Shown here: piece after piece, positions 1 to 12,200 of the stretch
Position numbering within the stretch: position 1 is the stretch's first letter
How the letters are laid out: each line of letters begins with the position of its first letter
Assembly (NCBI GenBank): GCA_035236585.1
Contig: CP141136.1
Coordinates: forward strand, 33,316,949 to 33,380,948
Length of the DNA stretch: 64,000 nt
Source: Warburgia ugandensis
Taxonomy: Eukaryota; Streptophyta; Magnoliopsida; Canellales; Canellaceae
Direction of reading: 5' to 3'
Translations under genes and position numbers: made by a program
Notes under the pieces: generated by a model
The model's database searches: none
Seen by the model: only the letters and a program-made list of their open reading frames with translations
Told to the model about the DNA's origin: nothing

Positions 1-45
1 GAATCTACAAAATTTGATTCCCAAGGCAGCAAAAGCAAATCTTAC

Positions 46-222
46 CATCCTCAAGAAGAAAAGCAGCATTATCAATTGTAGCCATAAGCATATTGGCTGT
101 CTCATAGTTGATGTTTAAATCAGCAAATAGTTCATAAATATAGGGCCCTGGCTGAGTAAAACCCAACCCTTTTGATTCAATAGCCACTTCAGCAATCCTT
201 TTCTCAAGCTTCTGCAGAAGAG
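46..222 (-). CDS. RTEL1: RTEL1 exon 7 (last exon in window)
   Basis: Completes A297 and encodes residues 298-355 plus one base. It contains [14 protein letters not shown] and [11 protein letters not shown], typical of the RTEL1 Arch region. The acceptor TTGCAG at 223-228 is preferred to a nearby TCTGCAG because it keeps the split codon G|CT. The donor is GTAAGA at 45-40, so the gene continues left of the window. Confidence 0.9.
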
Positions 223-3200
223 CTGCAAGGTATTTTAACAGCACTATTAATATATACATGCATACATATATATATAGTTATATTTCAGAAAGAATATAAA
301 CTGTTTACAATAGCTGAATATGTCGTGCAAACAGAAATGAATCTCGTATTGGACTTATTGTTATCTTTAACACATCAATAACAGACATTTTAGATGGAAA
401 AATAATTCTTATTTTTCCTTCTTTGAAACAATACAGAGCCAACACCTAAATAGAACAAAACAGGCAACAAGTCTGCCACTCAAATCTCTTATTTATGGGG
501 ATAAAATTAAAAAGAAGTAAACTAATTACCTAAAATACAGGAAATAAACAATCAAAATAAAATTAGGTAATAGCTATCCGATTCTCATTTAATTAGGAAA
601 TAAACACTCCGGCAAAGAAACAAGAGATCTTCCTAGAAATCTGGGACTCATACACGGAAATCCACACTCCCCCTAAAGCTGGGTTGTAAATGTTGATCAT
701 ACCCAGCTTGGTAGTTAAGTCTTCAAAAGTTGTCCTAGGAAGCGCCTTGGTCAGGATATCTGCTGTTTGAAGACATGTAGGAGTGTCTATTAGTTCAATT
801 ATCTCTTCTTCAATTTTCTCCTTGATGAAGTGATGGTCAATCTCCACATGTTTAGTCCTGTCATAGTGCACTGGATTCTTTGCAATACTTATGGCTGCTT
901 GATTGTTGCAAAACATTTTCATAGACTTATCAGTAGGAATCCTTGGTCAGATAGTTTCTTGCTTCTCCATGTAACAAGATTTCCCCAAATATAAGTACAA
1001 TACCCAGAAGTGGGTCTTCGATCTGATATAGATCCAGCCCAATCAGCATCAAAATAAATCTTTACACTCATGTTAGTTGACCTCAAGAAAAACAACCCTT
1101 TTCCTGGTGCCATTTTAAGATACCTAAGAATCCTATAGACTGCATCTAGATGTTCCTATATAGTATTGTTCATGAATTGGCTTACCACACTGACTGAAAA
1201 ACCAATGTCTGGTTGGGTATGGGAGAGACAAATTAGTCTTCCTACAAGCCTTTGATATCTACATTTGTCAACTGGAGAGCTACCTTCTTTCAGTCCTATT
1301 TGTTGACTGGGTCCATGGGAGTGTCTGCTGGCTTACACCCTAGAATTCCTGTTTCCTTGAGCAAGTCAAGTGTGTACTTATGTTGAGACACTGAAATGCC
1401 CTTCTTTGACCAAGCGACTTCCATGCCTAGGAAATATTTAAGTGTTATTAGATAATTAATTCAAACTCCTTAGCTAGAAATTTCTTCAGTTTGATCATCT
1501 CCTCTTCATAGTCTCCTGCCAAAATAACATCATCTACCTACACAATTAGAATAGCAATTTTCCCATCAGAAGAATGTTTGACAAACAGAGTATGATCTGA
1601 CTGTCCTTGAGAATAACCAATGTTCTTTACCACCTTCATGAATCTGTCAAACCATGCTCTAGGAGACTGCTTCAAACTGTACAAGGACTTTCGGAGTTTC
1701 CACACTTTGTTGGCATTGCTTGTTTTTTCAAAGCATGGAGGAATTTCCACATAGACATCTTCTTCCAAGTAACCATTGAGGAAGGCATTTTTTATGTCAA
1801 GTTGATGCAAGGGCAAATCTGAATTAGCTGTCAACAATAGTAAGACCCACACTGTGTTCAATTTTGCCAAAGGAGCAAAGTTCTCTTGGTAATTTATCCC
1901 ATGCATCTGAGTAAACCCCTTTGCAAAAAGTCTTGCATTGTACCTGTTAAAGTAGAGCCAAGAGAGAGAGATAGAGAGAAACCCTTAGAATGGGTGAATG
2001 TGTGTTGGTGATTTTGCACCTCACACTTACCACATATATAAACTAAACAAGGATAGTTACATGCTCCTAACTGTACCATGTGGGACTAAAAATAAAACAA
2101 AACTAAGGCTAAGGCTAAGTAAAGCTATACAATACTATGATATATTCAACACTCCCCCTCAAGCTGGAACATACAAGTCATATGCACCAAGCTTGTTACA
2201 AATGAATTTAATTCGAGGTCCTCAGAGAGATTTTGTGAAGATGTCTGCTAGTTGATCATTTGAATTGACGAAGCTAGTAGCAATACATCCCGACAAGATC
2301 TTTTCCCCAACAAAATGACAATCCACTTCTATGTGTTTGGTCCTTTCATGGAAAACTGGATTAGATACAATATGTAAGGCTGCTTGATTATCACATATGA
2401 GCTTCATACTTCCATCCTCTCCGAATTTCATCTCCTGAAGTAGTTGTTTTGGCCAAATAAGTTCACATGTTGCCATAGCCATGGCTCGATACTCAGCTTC
2501 TGCACTTGATCTGGCAACTACATTTTGTTTCTTGCTTTTCCAAGATACTAAGTTACCTCCAACAAAAACACAATATCCGAAGGTAGAACACCTATCTGAA
2601 GGAGAACCAGCACAGTCAGCATCTGTGTACCCAACAATTTGAGTGTGGCCTTTATCTTCATATAACACACCTTAACCTGGTGCTCCTTTAATATATCGAA
2701 GAATGCGAACCACAGCATCCCAATGACTATCACACGGTGACTATAGGAATTGACTGACTACACTGATAGCAAAAGAGATATCTGGTCGAGTAATGGTGAG
2801 ATAATTCAGTTTACCCACAAGTCGCCGATATCTTCCAGAGTCCGCTAAAGGCTCCCCCTGTCCTGGTACAACCTTAACATTCGGGTCCATAGGTGTGTCT
2901 ACGGGCTTACAATCTAACATACTAGTCTCTTCCAAGATGTCTAAAGCATATTTTCTTTGTGAAATGGAAATACCTGTACTAGACTGAGCTACCTCAATTC
3001 CCAGAAAATACTTCAGTTTTCCCAAGTCTTTAGTCTGAAAGTGATGGAAGAGATGTTGTTTAAGTCTCTGACTGCCATCCTGATCACTGCCTGTGATGAC
3101 AATGTCATCCACATAGACCACTAGATAGATACATTGACCCGAAGAGTTGTGCTAATAGAAAACAGAATGATCTGCTTCACTCTGAAGCATTCCAAATTCC

Positions 3201-6200
3201 TGAATAACAGAGCTAAATCTTCCAAACCATGCTCGAAGATATTGTTTTAAACCGTATAGAGAACGGAGCAATTTGCACACTAAACCAGACTCCCCCTGAG
3301 CAACAGAGCCAGGCGGTTGCTCCATATAAACTTCCTCTGCTAAATCACCATGAAGGAAAGCATTTTTAATATCTAGTTGGTAAAGAGGCCAATGCCGCAT
3401 GGCAGCCATGGAGAGGAATAATCGAACAAAGGCAACCTTCGCAACTGGGGAAAAGATGTCACCATAGTCAAGACCATAAATCTGAGTATAGCCCTTAGCA
3501 ACAAGGCGGGCTTTAAGTCGATCAACTTGTCCATCAGGACCCATCTTAACAGTATATATCCAACGGCAACCCACTATCGTTTTACCAGGTGGCAAAGGAA
3601 CCAAGTCCCAAGTTTCATTTGCATGCAAAGCATTCATTTCATCAACCATAGCCTGTCTCCACCTAGGATGTGAAAGAGCCTCAATGGTGCTTTTGGGAGC
3701 AAAAATAGAGGACAAGGAGGAAATAAATGCATAAAAGGGTGAAGATAATCGATGGTAACTCAAAAAATTATAGATAGGGTGAGGATTACGAGTAGATCGA
3801 TCACCTTTTCGAAGAGCAATAGGCAAGCTGTCAACCGAATGCGGGGCCAAAGTAGGTGAAGCTGGTGGGATAGGGAGATTGTCATCAGGGACTTCAGTGG
3901 AACCTACAACAGCTTCAAGAGGAGGTCGGCGATGATAAACTTGAAGAGGACGAGAGACATCATCTGCAGGTGTGGAAATATAGGGAAGAGGTAAATTTTC
4001 AAAAATGGACAGTGGCTCAACAGTGGATAAGAAGAATGGTGATTGCTCAAAGAAAGTTACATCTGCTGAGAGAGAAGATATCGATTACTGTCAGGAGAAT
4101 AACAACGATACCCCTTTTGAAGCCTGGAATATCCCAAAAAGATGCATTTTGTGACCCAGGTGCAAGCTTGTGTACAAAACAAGTACATCCAAAACACGAG
4201 GAGGAAGAAGATAAAGAGGTTGTGTGGGGAAGAGAATGGAATAGGGAATTTGATCATGCAACACAGAAGAAGGCATACGATTAATTAAGTAGCAAGCAGT
4301 GAGAACAGCACCCCCTTGGAAATGAAAAGGAACATGACTGTGAAGTAAAGTGCGGGCTGTCTCTATGAGATGACGATTTTTGCGTTCAGCGAATCCATTA
4401 TGTTGAGGAGTATGAGCACATGATGACTAGTGAAGAATTCCTTGTTGAGACATTAAAGAAGAAAAAGGTGCAGAAAAATATTCTCGTGCATTGTCACTAC
4501 GTAAAACACAGATAGCAACATTGAATTGAGGTTGAATTTCAGCACAAAATTGCTTAAAAATTGAGAATAATTCAGATCGATTCTTCATAAGAAATAACCA
4601 CATACATCAAGAATAATCGTCAATAAAGGTTACAAAGTACTGAAAACCCAAACTAGAAATAGTACGACTAGGACCCCAAACATCAATGTGGACAAGTTCA
4701 AAGGGGGACATAGCCCGATTATTGAGACGCTTTAGAAACGAAACACGAGTATGTTTTCCAAGCTTACAAGACTCACACTCAAGAGGCGACAATAGAAAAA
4801 TGAGGGACCATCTTTTGAAGTTTGGAGAGACTAGGATGGCCCAAACGATTATGAATAAGACTAAGAGAATCAGTGGAGATGCAAGTGGCAGGAGTTGCAA
4901 GTGATGTGAGATGGTAAAGATCTTGAGACTCACGCCCTATACCAATCATCTTCCCCGTACCCCGGTCCTGCAAGATTACAGTTTTATCATAAAAAGTGAG
5001 AGAGCAATTAAGAGTGCGGGTCATTTTACTTATGGAAATAAGATTAAACGGGCACTCAGGTACATAAAGTACAGAGGTGAGAGGAAGAGTAGGAAGGGGA
5101 TGAGTCAAACCAATTCCTTTAGCTACAGTTTTGGAACCGTTGGCTAGAGTGACAGTAGGTAAAGTAGAAGGACAAGTAAGAGAGGAGAAAAGGTGTTTGT
5201 TACCAGATATGTGATCAGAAGCTCCAGAGTCTAGAATCCACAGGCCAATAGAAGAAGACTGAGTAAAGCAAACACTGGGATTACCAGTCTGAGCGACAGA
5301 AGCGACGGAAGATGACTTGGCTGCCTGATACTGGAGGTACGCATCATAGTCACTACCAGTCAAGGTAATATTTTGAGATGTGAAGCCCTCAGATGAGTCA
5401 AGTAACTGGATGTCAGATGATTGGACGATGTTAGCAATGCGAGGAGGTCGCCTGTGTAGTTGGTAACACCGATCCCGAGTGTGTCCAATCTTATTACAAT
5501 ATGTGCATTGAGGACGCTGTCCTCAATTACGACCACCACCACAGCCACCTCTAGTGTTTGCGTGAGAAGCCAAAACTGAGGAATCTGAAAGGCCATCAAA
5601 AGTAACTACCTGAGTAGAGGAGATACGCAACAAGCGGGCAAATACTTCATCCAATGAGGGCACCGAAGGGCCAGCCATAATGTGATCTCTGACGGATTCA
5701 AGGTCAGGGCAGAGCCCAATGAGAGTCAACACCATGAAAAACTTATCAGTCTGTGTTTGTTGGGCTTCTACACCATCAATAGGAGGCATTAGAGACAAGA
5801 ACTCCTTAAGGGACGCAATCTTTCCTATGTAAGTCGAAAGATCCATGTCCTATTGTCTAACATGAACAATGTCAGAAACAACTTCGTAAAAACATTGAAT
5901 ATCATTCGTGTATAAGCCCTTGGCCTGGGTCCAAAATTTGAAACATGTTTTATAGGCGCGAAGATGATGTAGAACTTTGGGATCCACTAATTGCCATAAT
6001 AGGCTGCATAATTGTGCATCAATCTTTTTCCATTGCACTTTGTCTACAACAGAAATATCTTCCTCTTTCTTGACCAAATGGTCTTCATAAAGATGAAATT
6101 GAGAAGATCATAAAGATGAAATTGAGAAGATCATAAAGGAACTGTTGAAATCAGGCATCATTCGACCCAGTAAAAGCCCTTTTTTAGTCCTGTGCTACTG

Positions 6201-9200
6201 GTCAAGAAGAAGGATGGGGGTTGGAGATTTTGTGTGGATTATAGAGCTCTAAATAAAGTGACAGTACCTGATAAATTTCCAATTCCAACAATAGATGAAC
6301 TGCTGCACGAATAGGTGGAGCCACCATCTTCTCAAAGCTAGACTTGAAATCCAACTATTATCAAATATGAATCAAAGAGGACTATGAAGGACATTATGAA
6401 TTTCTAGTTATGCCTTTTGGGCTAACCAATGCACCAACCACCTTTCAGGCGCTCATGAATGAGGTATTCCAACCCCATCTCCGCAAGTTTGTCCTTGTCT
6501 TCTTTGATGACATTTTAGTCTATAGCAGTAACCTTTCTCTTCACTTGGAGCATATTATCATTATCCTAAAACTGCTTGAAGAACACTAGCTCATTGCCAA
6601 CAAAAAGAAATGTTCATTTGCACAACCCTCTTTAGAGTACTTGGGGCATATTATATCTGAAAGAGGGGTAGAAGCTAATAATTCTAAAATAGAATGTACG
6701 CTATCATGGCCTACCCCTAAAGACGCCAAGGCACTTTGGAGATTTTTGGGTCTAACTGGTTATTACAGAAGGCTTGTCAAAAGTTATGGAGTCATTGCTA
6801 CTCCCTTAACCAAACTACTCAAGAAAGACGGATTCAGACGGACTAAAGAAGGTCAGGAGGCATTTGAGACCTTGAAAAAAGCCATGACAACCGTTCCTGT
6901 ATTAGCCATACCAAATTTTTCAAGAACATTTGTGCTAGAAACAGATGCATCGGGAAAAGGAATTGGTGCTGTCCTCATGCAAGAGGGTAGACCAATTGCT
7001 TTCTTCAGCCAATCCCTCTCTCTTCGATCACAATCAAAATCAGTTTATGAAAGGGAGCTGATGGCAATAGTTCTTGCTGTATAGAAGTGGAGACATTATC
7101 TCATGGGAAGGAGGTTCATTATTCATACGGATCAGAAAAGTCTCAAATTTTTCATGGAATAGCATATGCTGAATGAAGAGCAACAAAAATGGTTAACCAA
7201 ACTCATTGGATACAACTTCATCATTCAGTATAAGCCAGGATCTAATAATAGAGTGGCAGATGCATTGTCTAGGTGTCAGGAGTATTCTACCGTCAAGACT
7301 AATAACAATACAACCAGGGAAGATGAGCATACAGCTGGTGGTCCACAACCTATAAAAGATGGCAACTTTCTATTACATGACCTTGCTCTCTCAGTGGTTT
7401 GATGTGACGATTTGGATTCATTACCAGCTGAACTACACGCAAATCCTCGCATTCTTCTTATTATTCAAGACCTATTGGTGAATCCAAATAGTCAACAGGG
7501 TTATACCTTCAAACAAGGTCTTTTACTATTTCAGGGAAAACTAGTTATTCCAAAGGCTTCACCTCGCATTCCAACCTTTTTACAAGAATTCCATTCCACA
7601 CCAGGAGGAGGGCATTCAGGGTTCACACGCACTTATAAACGCATATCCCAGGTGCTTCATTGGGAAGGAATGCGACAAGATATTCAGAAATTCATATCCA
7701 CTTGTGATTTTTGCCAAAGAAACAAGTACACAACCACTAAGCCAGCAGGTCTTCTTCAGCCTCTTCCCATTCCTAAGGTTGTTTGGAGTGAGCTATCCAT
7801 GGATTTCATCAGTGGCTTACATAAGGCACACGGCTTTGACACTGTATTAGTAGTTGTTGATCGATTAACCAAGTACAGTCACTTCATTCTCCTCAGTCAT
7901 CCTTATATGGCCAAGGAAGTAGCACACATCTTTACCAAAGAAGTTGTTACATTACATGGTTATCCCCAGTCCATTGTATCAGACAGAGATAGGGTCTTCA
8001 TCAGCCATTTCTGGATTGAACTGTTTAAGATGGCAGGTACATCCCTCAAGATGAGTTCAGCCTATCATCCTCAAACTGATGGGCAGACAGAAGTGGTAAA
8101 TAGATGCTTGGAAACATATTTACGATGTTTCATTGGCAACAAACCAAAGTCTGGGCCCAAGTGGATCTGCTGGGCAGAATATTGGTACAATACTACTTAC
8201 CAAAGTTCGGCTGGAATGACACCTTTCAAAGCTTTATATGGAAGAGACCTGCCCATGTTGTTAACCTTTACTGGGGGAGAGTCAATGGTGGAAGAAGTTA
8301 ACCAACAAAAAGTTAAACGGGATTCACTTTTAAATGAGCTGAAGCAGAATTTGGAAACAGCACAAGCAAAGATGAAAAGACAAGCGGATGCACATCGGCG
8401 TCCTCTCACTTTCCAACCAGGGGACTATGTTTATTTGAAACTTCAACCTCATCGCTTCAAGTCACTCCCAACAAGACTCAATGAGAAACCACGTCCCCGC
8501 TATTATGGGCCTTATGCTATTCTAGAGAAGATTGGACAAGTAGCTTATAAGCTGGAGCTCCTAGCATATGCTAAATTACACCCTGTTTTTCATGTCTCTT
8601 AGCTCAAGCCAACTTGTGAACCAACACTGACGCCTCAACCAATACCACAAGCTTTAGCTGAAGAACTAGAAGTTAATGCATGCCCAGCTGCCATCAAAAA
8701 TATTAGACAGACTCCTAATGGACAAGCAAAAGTCCTCGTTCAGTGGCAAAATCTTCCAGACCATGACAACACTTGGGAACCATTGGAAGACATTCATAAG
8801 CAATTCCCTAAATTCCACCTTGAGGACAAGGTGGCACTGTTAGGGGGAGTATTGATACATCAAATGAGGCTAAAGAAGGAAGATTTGGCAAGTATTATAC
8901 AAGAAGAAGTAAGACAAAGAATAAACAGAATTTAGTAAATCTGTTACTTCGGTTAGAGGAGGTTACATCTGTTAAATATGTCAAAAAGACAGTTATGGAA
9001 AGGGATAAAAGAGGAGGGAAAAGGAGGAATAAAGAGGGGAAGATTAGAAGAAGAAAAGAGGAGGTTCCAGCCCCTCAAAAGCTGGAGAATGTAACATAGA
9101 ATAAGAAACGTACACAGATACAGAACTAGTATCATTTTGCATCTGAATACTGATTGTAATTGAATTCTGTAACATTACCAGTGCCATTGAAATATACTGG

Positions 9201-12200
9201 AATTACTAACACCCACAATTCAAAATCGTGGTGGTTTACTATGTTATAATGTTACCACCACCCAAATTCTCCAGGTGAAGCCAATATATAGACTACCACA
9301 AAATTATGAAGTGGCATGAGAAATATTGCCATTTTATTCTTAAGGTTAGGAATAGAAAAAATTAGTTTATCTAGTTAGGTATAGGCTCAAAAAGTTAGAT
9401 TATTTATAAGCCATGTCTGGCTGAAGATGTTAAACTTAGCACTCACTGAGAGGCAACCCAAGAATTTTTTAGAAAGTCTCATTAGTCTGCATTACTCTTT
9501 CATCATTTAGTTGCCCTATATTTCAAAACATTGAGGACAATGTTGAGTTCAGGTTGGAGAGCGTAGAAATGAGATTTCTAATTTTTTCTTGCAATTTTGA
9601 AAAAAAATTTGATAAGTTCCTTTATAAAATGATTAAATTTTCAAAATGTTTAGTTATCTTTTGAACTTTAGCTTATTAATAGAGTTGTATACAATTAGTT
9701 CACTATTTTATTCTTTTTCTAAAGTGCCTCATGAAAAATTAAACTCGGAACATTAATTGCACAAAATAGTTATATATAGTGTAAGTTGAAGAGAAAAATA
9801 TAACTTAGAGATCCTGAAGGAGATCTGTCAAGACTTAGAACCCAAGTGAGTTTTGAACCATTCCTTCTTTTCTAAAGGTTATACATAGATTCAAAATTTT
9901 CTTCAACAAACATTATTTCTTAGTTGGTCTCATAATTTTTCGTCTTGGCCAACTGTTGACAAATCACAAAAGACTATGCCATATATCTTTTAAGTTTATG
10001 ATCATCTTCAAGTCATGAAACATAGGAAATAATAGAGGTCATCCTTGGTAAACCCAAAGCCTTTAACCTTCCCTATATTATTTTCCACTACTAAGCCCAT
10101 TAAGCTTATAAAATATAAGCATTTTTCTTTGTTAGCCAAATAACCTTTACCTATATTGAACGTCTATAATATATCTATTACCCATTTGTTTTGGAAATAT
10201 ATAGAGAATATTGAAGAATATCTTGGAAAAAATAGAAACAATACAATTCAAGAGATGATCATCAAGGTTAAAAAGAAGAAAAAGTTCAAAAAGGCTACAT
10301 GTAAAGCCAAGAGAAAAAGAAAACAAAAAAAATAAAATAAAAAAGAAGAATGTTCACCCTTACAAGGAAAAATGAAAAAGTTGTGAATACACTGATAGAA
10401 GACCTTTACATATTTTCCAAACAACTTTTGTTTACCTTTATATCCATTCTTTTGATAATCCTTACCCAATCCTACATTTTGTCCTAATAGAAGTCCTAAC
10501 TTGATCTTAGGAGAAGTATGACTTGGATATGGTTATAAATGAATAGGAAGTTTGGTAGAGTGTAACATTCTTAGTTGTTGATATCCTTTCGTAAGACCAT
10601 TATTATCATTCTTTCTGAGTTATCATTCTTTCATATGAAATATGTGAGACTTTTGGACTTAATGAACACATTTTACTCATATATTAATGAGAGATTTAGA
10701 CCTTTCTGAGTGATTTCTTTCTAAGTGTCAAGTATATCCTATGAGAATTGAAGTCAAAACATACATTTGAACCATAATTTATACTATATTTGACTTGAAG
10801 ACTATAATTATATATCAGCTATAGCACACACTCACCTTCCAAAGTTTAACGAAATAATGGGATATCTTCAATTTACGGGTAGGATTTTGAACTTTTTTGT
10901 ACATCTCTATTAGCAGGCTAAAGCTAGGTTCTTACTATAAGCTGAATAAAAATAAAAAAATCTCATATGAATAAAGGATTGTTATAAAAATTTTAAGAAC
11001 TTTGTAAGTATATTCACTTCAAACCCTCACAAGGCCAAACTCATCTACAAGGGGTAACATAAGGGGTCAAGGGCTTGTTGCATGTGCTAAATGCAATCGT
11101 GAGTACCTACGAAAATGGCACTTTGTAGTTGTTTTTGAAAATTAATTTTTCGCATCGGACTAGCATTGGACATTATAGATACGATACCTGAAGTGAAAGA
11201 GGCCTTAAAAAAGATGAAATCAATAAAGGCCTTAGAGCCCAATGGTATACCAATACAAGTTCGAAAGCAAATAGGAGATACTAGAATAGTTTGGTTGACA
11301 AAGTTGCTTAACAAGATTATAAAGTCAAAGAAAATGTCGAGTAAATGGAGGAAGAGCTCTATCATACCAATTTATAAGAATAAAGTTGACATACAAAGCT
11401 GTACTAATTATCAAGGGATCAAACTTATGAGCCACACTATGAAACCTTTTAAAAGAGTGATTGAGAAGAGGCTACGGCACGAGATAAGTGTATTGGAGAA
11501 CCAGTTTGGTTTCATGCATGGGAGGTCTACCATGGAAGCTATTTTCTTACTAAGACAATTGATAGAGAAATATAGAGAGAGGAGGAAGGACCTCCACATG
11601 GTCTTTATTGACATAGAAAAGGCTTATGATAAGGTCCTTAGAGAGTTAATATGGAGGGTGTTGAGCAAGAAAGGGATTTCGCAAAGTATATAAACATAAT
11701 TAAAGATATATACGAGGAAGCGATAACAAATGTTAAGACCACTAGAGGAGACTCATGATTTACCTATCACTGTATGAGCACCAATGATAAGCATTGAGCC
11801 TGTACTTTTTCACGTTGGTTATGGATGAGTTAACAAAACATTTGCACGAGGAGATTCCATGGTACATGTTATTTGCAAATGATATAATTTTAACTAATGA
11901 GACAAGGGAGGGCTTAAACACAAAGCTAGAGTTATGTAGAGACACATTAGAACCTAAAGGATTTAAAATCAGCCGAACTAAGATAGTATATAGAGTGCAA
12001 TTTTAGCAAGGGGAGGAGCGTGAGTGGAACACTAGTAAAGATTGATAACCAAGAAGTCCCTATAAAAGACAACTTTTGATACTTAGGATTCGATAATTCA
12101 TAAGAGTGGAGAGATTGAGAGGGAGGCTACCTAAAGAATCCAATCAGGTTGGAACAAATGGAGATGTGCCTCTGGAGTTCTCTGTAATCGACGGGTGCCA

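Larger units (their letters stand above)
395..1944 (-). mobile_element. Copia-1: 3' part of a Ty1/Copia retrotransposon
   Basis: On the minus strand the order is reverse transcriptase (RT), RNase H, polypurine tract, then 3' LTR. RT fragments at 1538-1906 show [13 protein letters not shown] and SLKQSPRAW. The RNase H end at 670-930 shows [13 protein letters not shown] and [11 protein letters not shown]. The tract at about 667-681 reads CTTTAGGGGGAG before an LTR starting TGTGGATTTCC at 666. The lower LTR border (395) is a guess. Gag, protease and integrase are absent. The element is cut at 1944 by the LTR of a second Copia, with GGTAC at 1940-1944 as the probable target duplication. Confidence 0.82.
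1945..6085 (-). mobile_element. Copia-2: nearly complete Ty1/Copia lacking its 5' LTR
   Basis: Read on the minus strand, it carries gag (5523-6077 plus a CCHC knuckle near 5460-5520), protease, integrase, RT, RNase H, polypurine tract and one LTR (1945-2151). It inserted into Copia-1, leaving GGTAC at 1940-1944. Its 5' LTR and leader are missing. Position 6085 abuts the interior of a Gypsy RT gene of opposite orientation. The same family supplies the three-LTR array at 27,820-28,804. Confidence 0.88.
6087..9211 (+). mobile_element. Gypsy-1: 5'-truncated Ty3/Gypsy chromovirus
   Basis: Plus strand. It starts inside RT and continues through RNase H, integrase and chromodomain to a polypurine tract (TTAGGGGGAG at about 8840-8850) and a 3' LTR starting at about 8853. 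The 5' LTR, gag and protease are missing. The order RT-RH-IN-chromodomain and the ending FHLEDKV place it in the chromoviruses, close to the complete element at 21,455-26,808. Confidence 0.87.
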
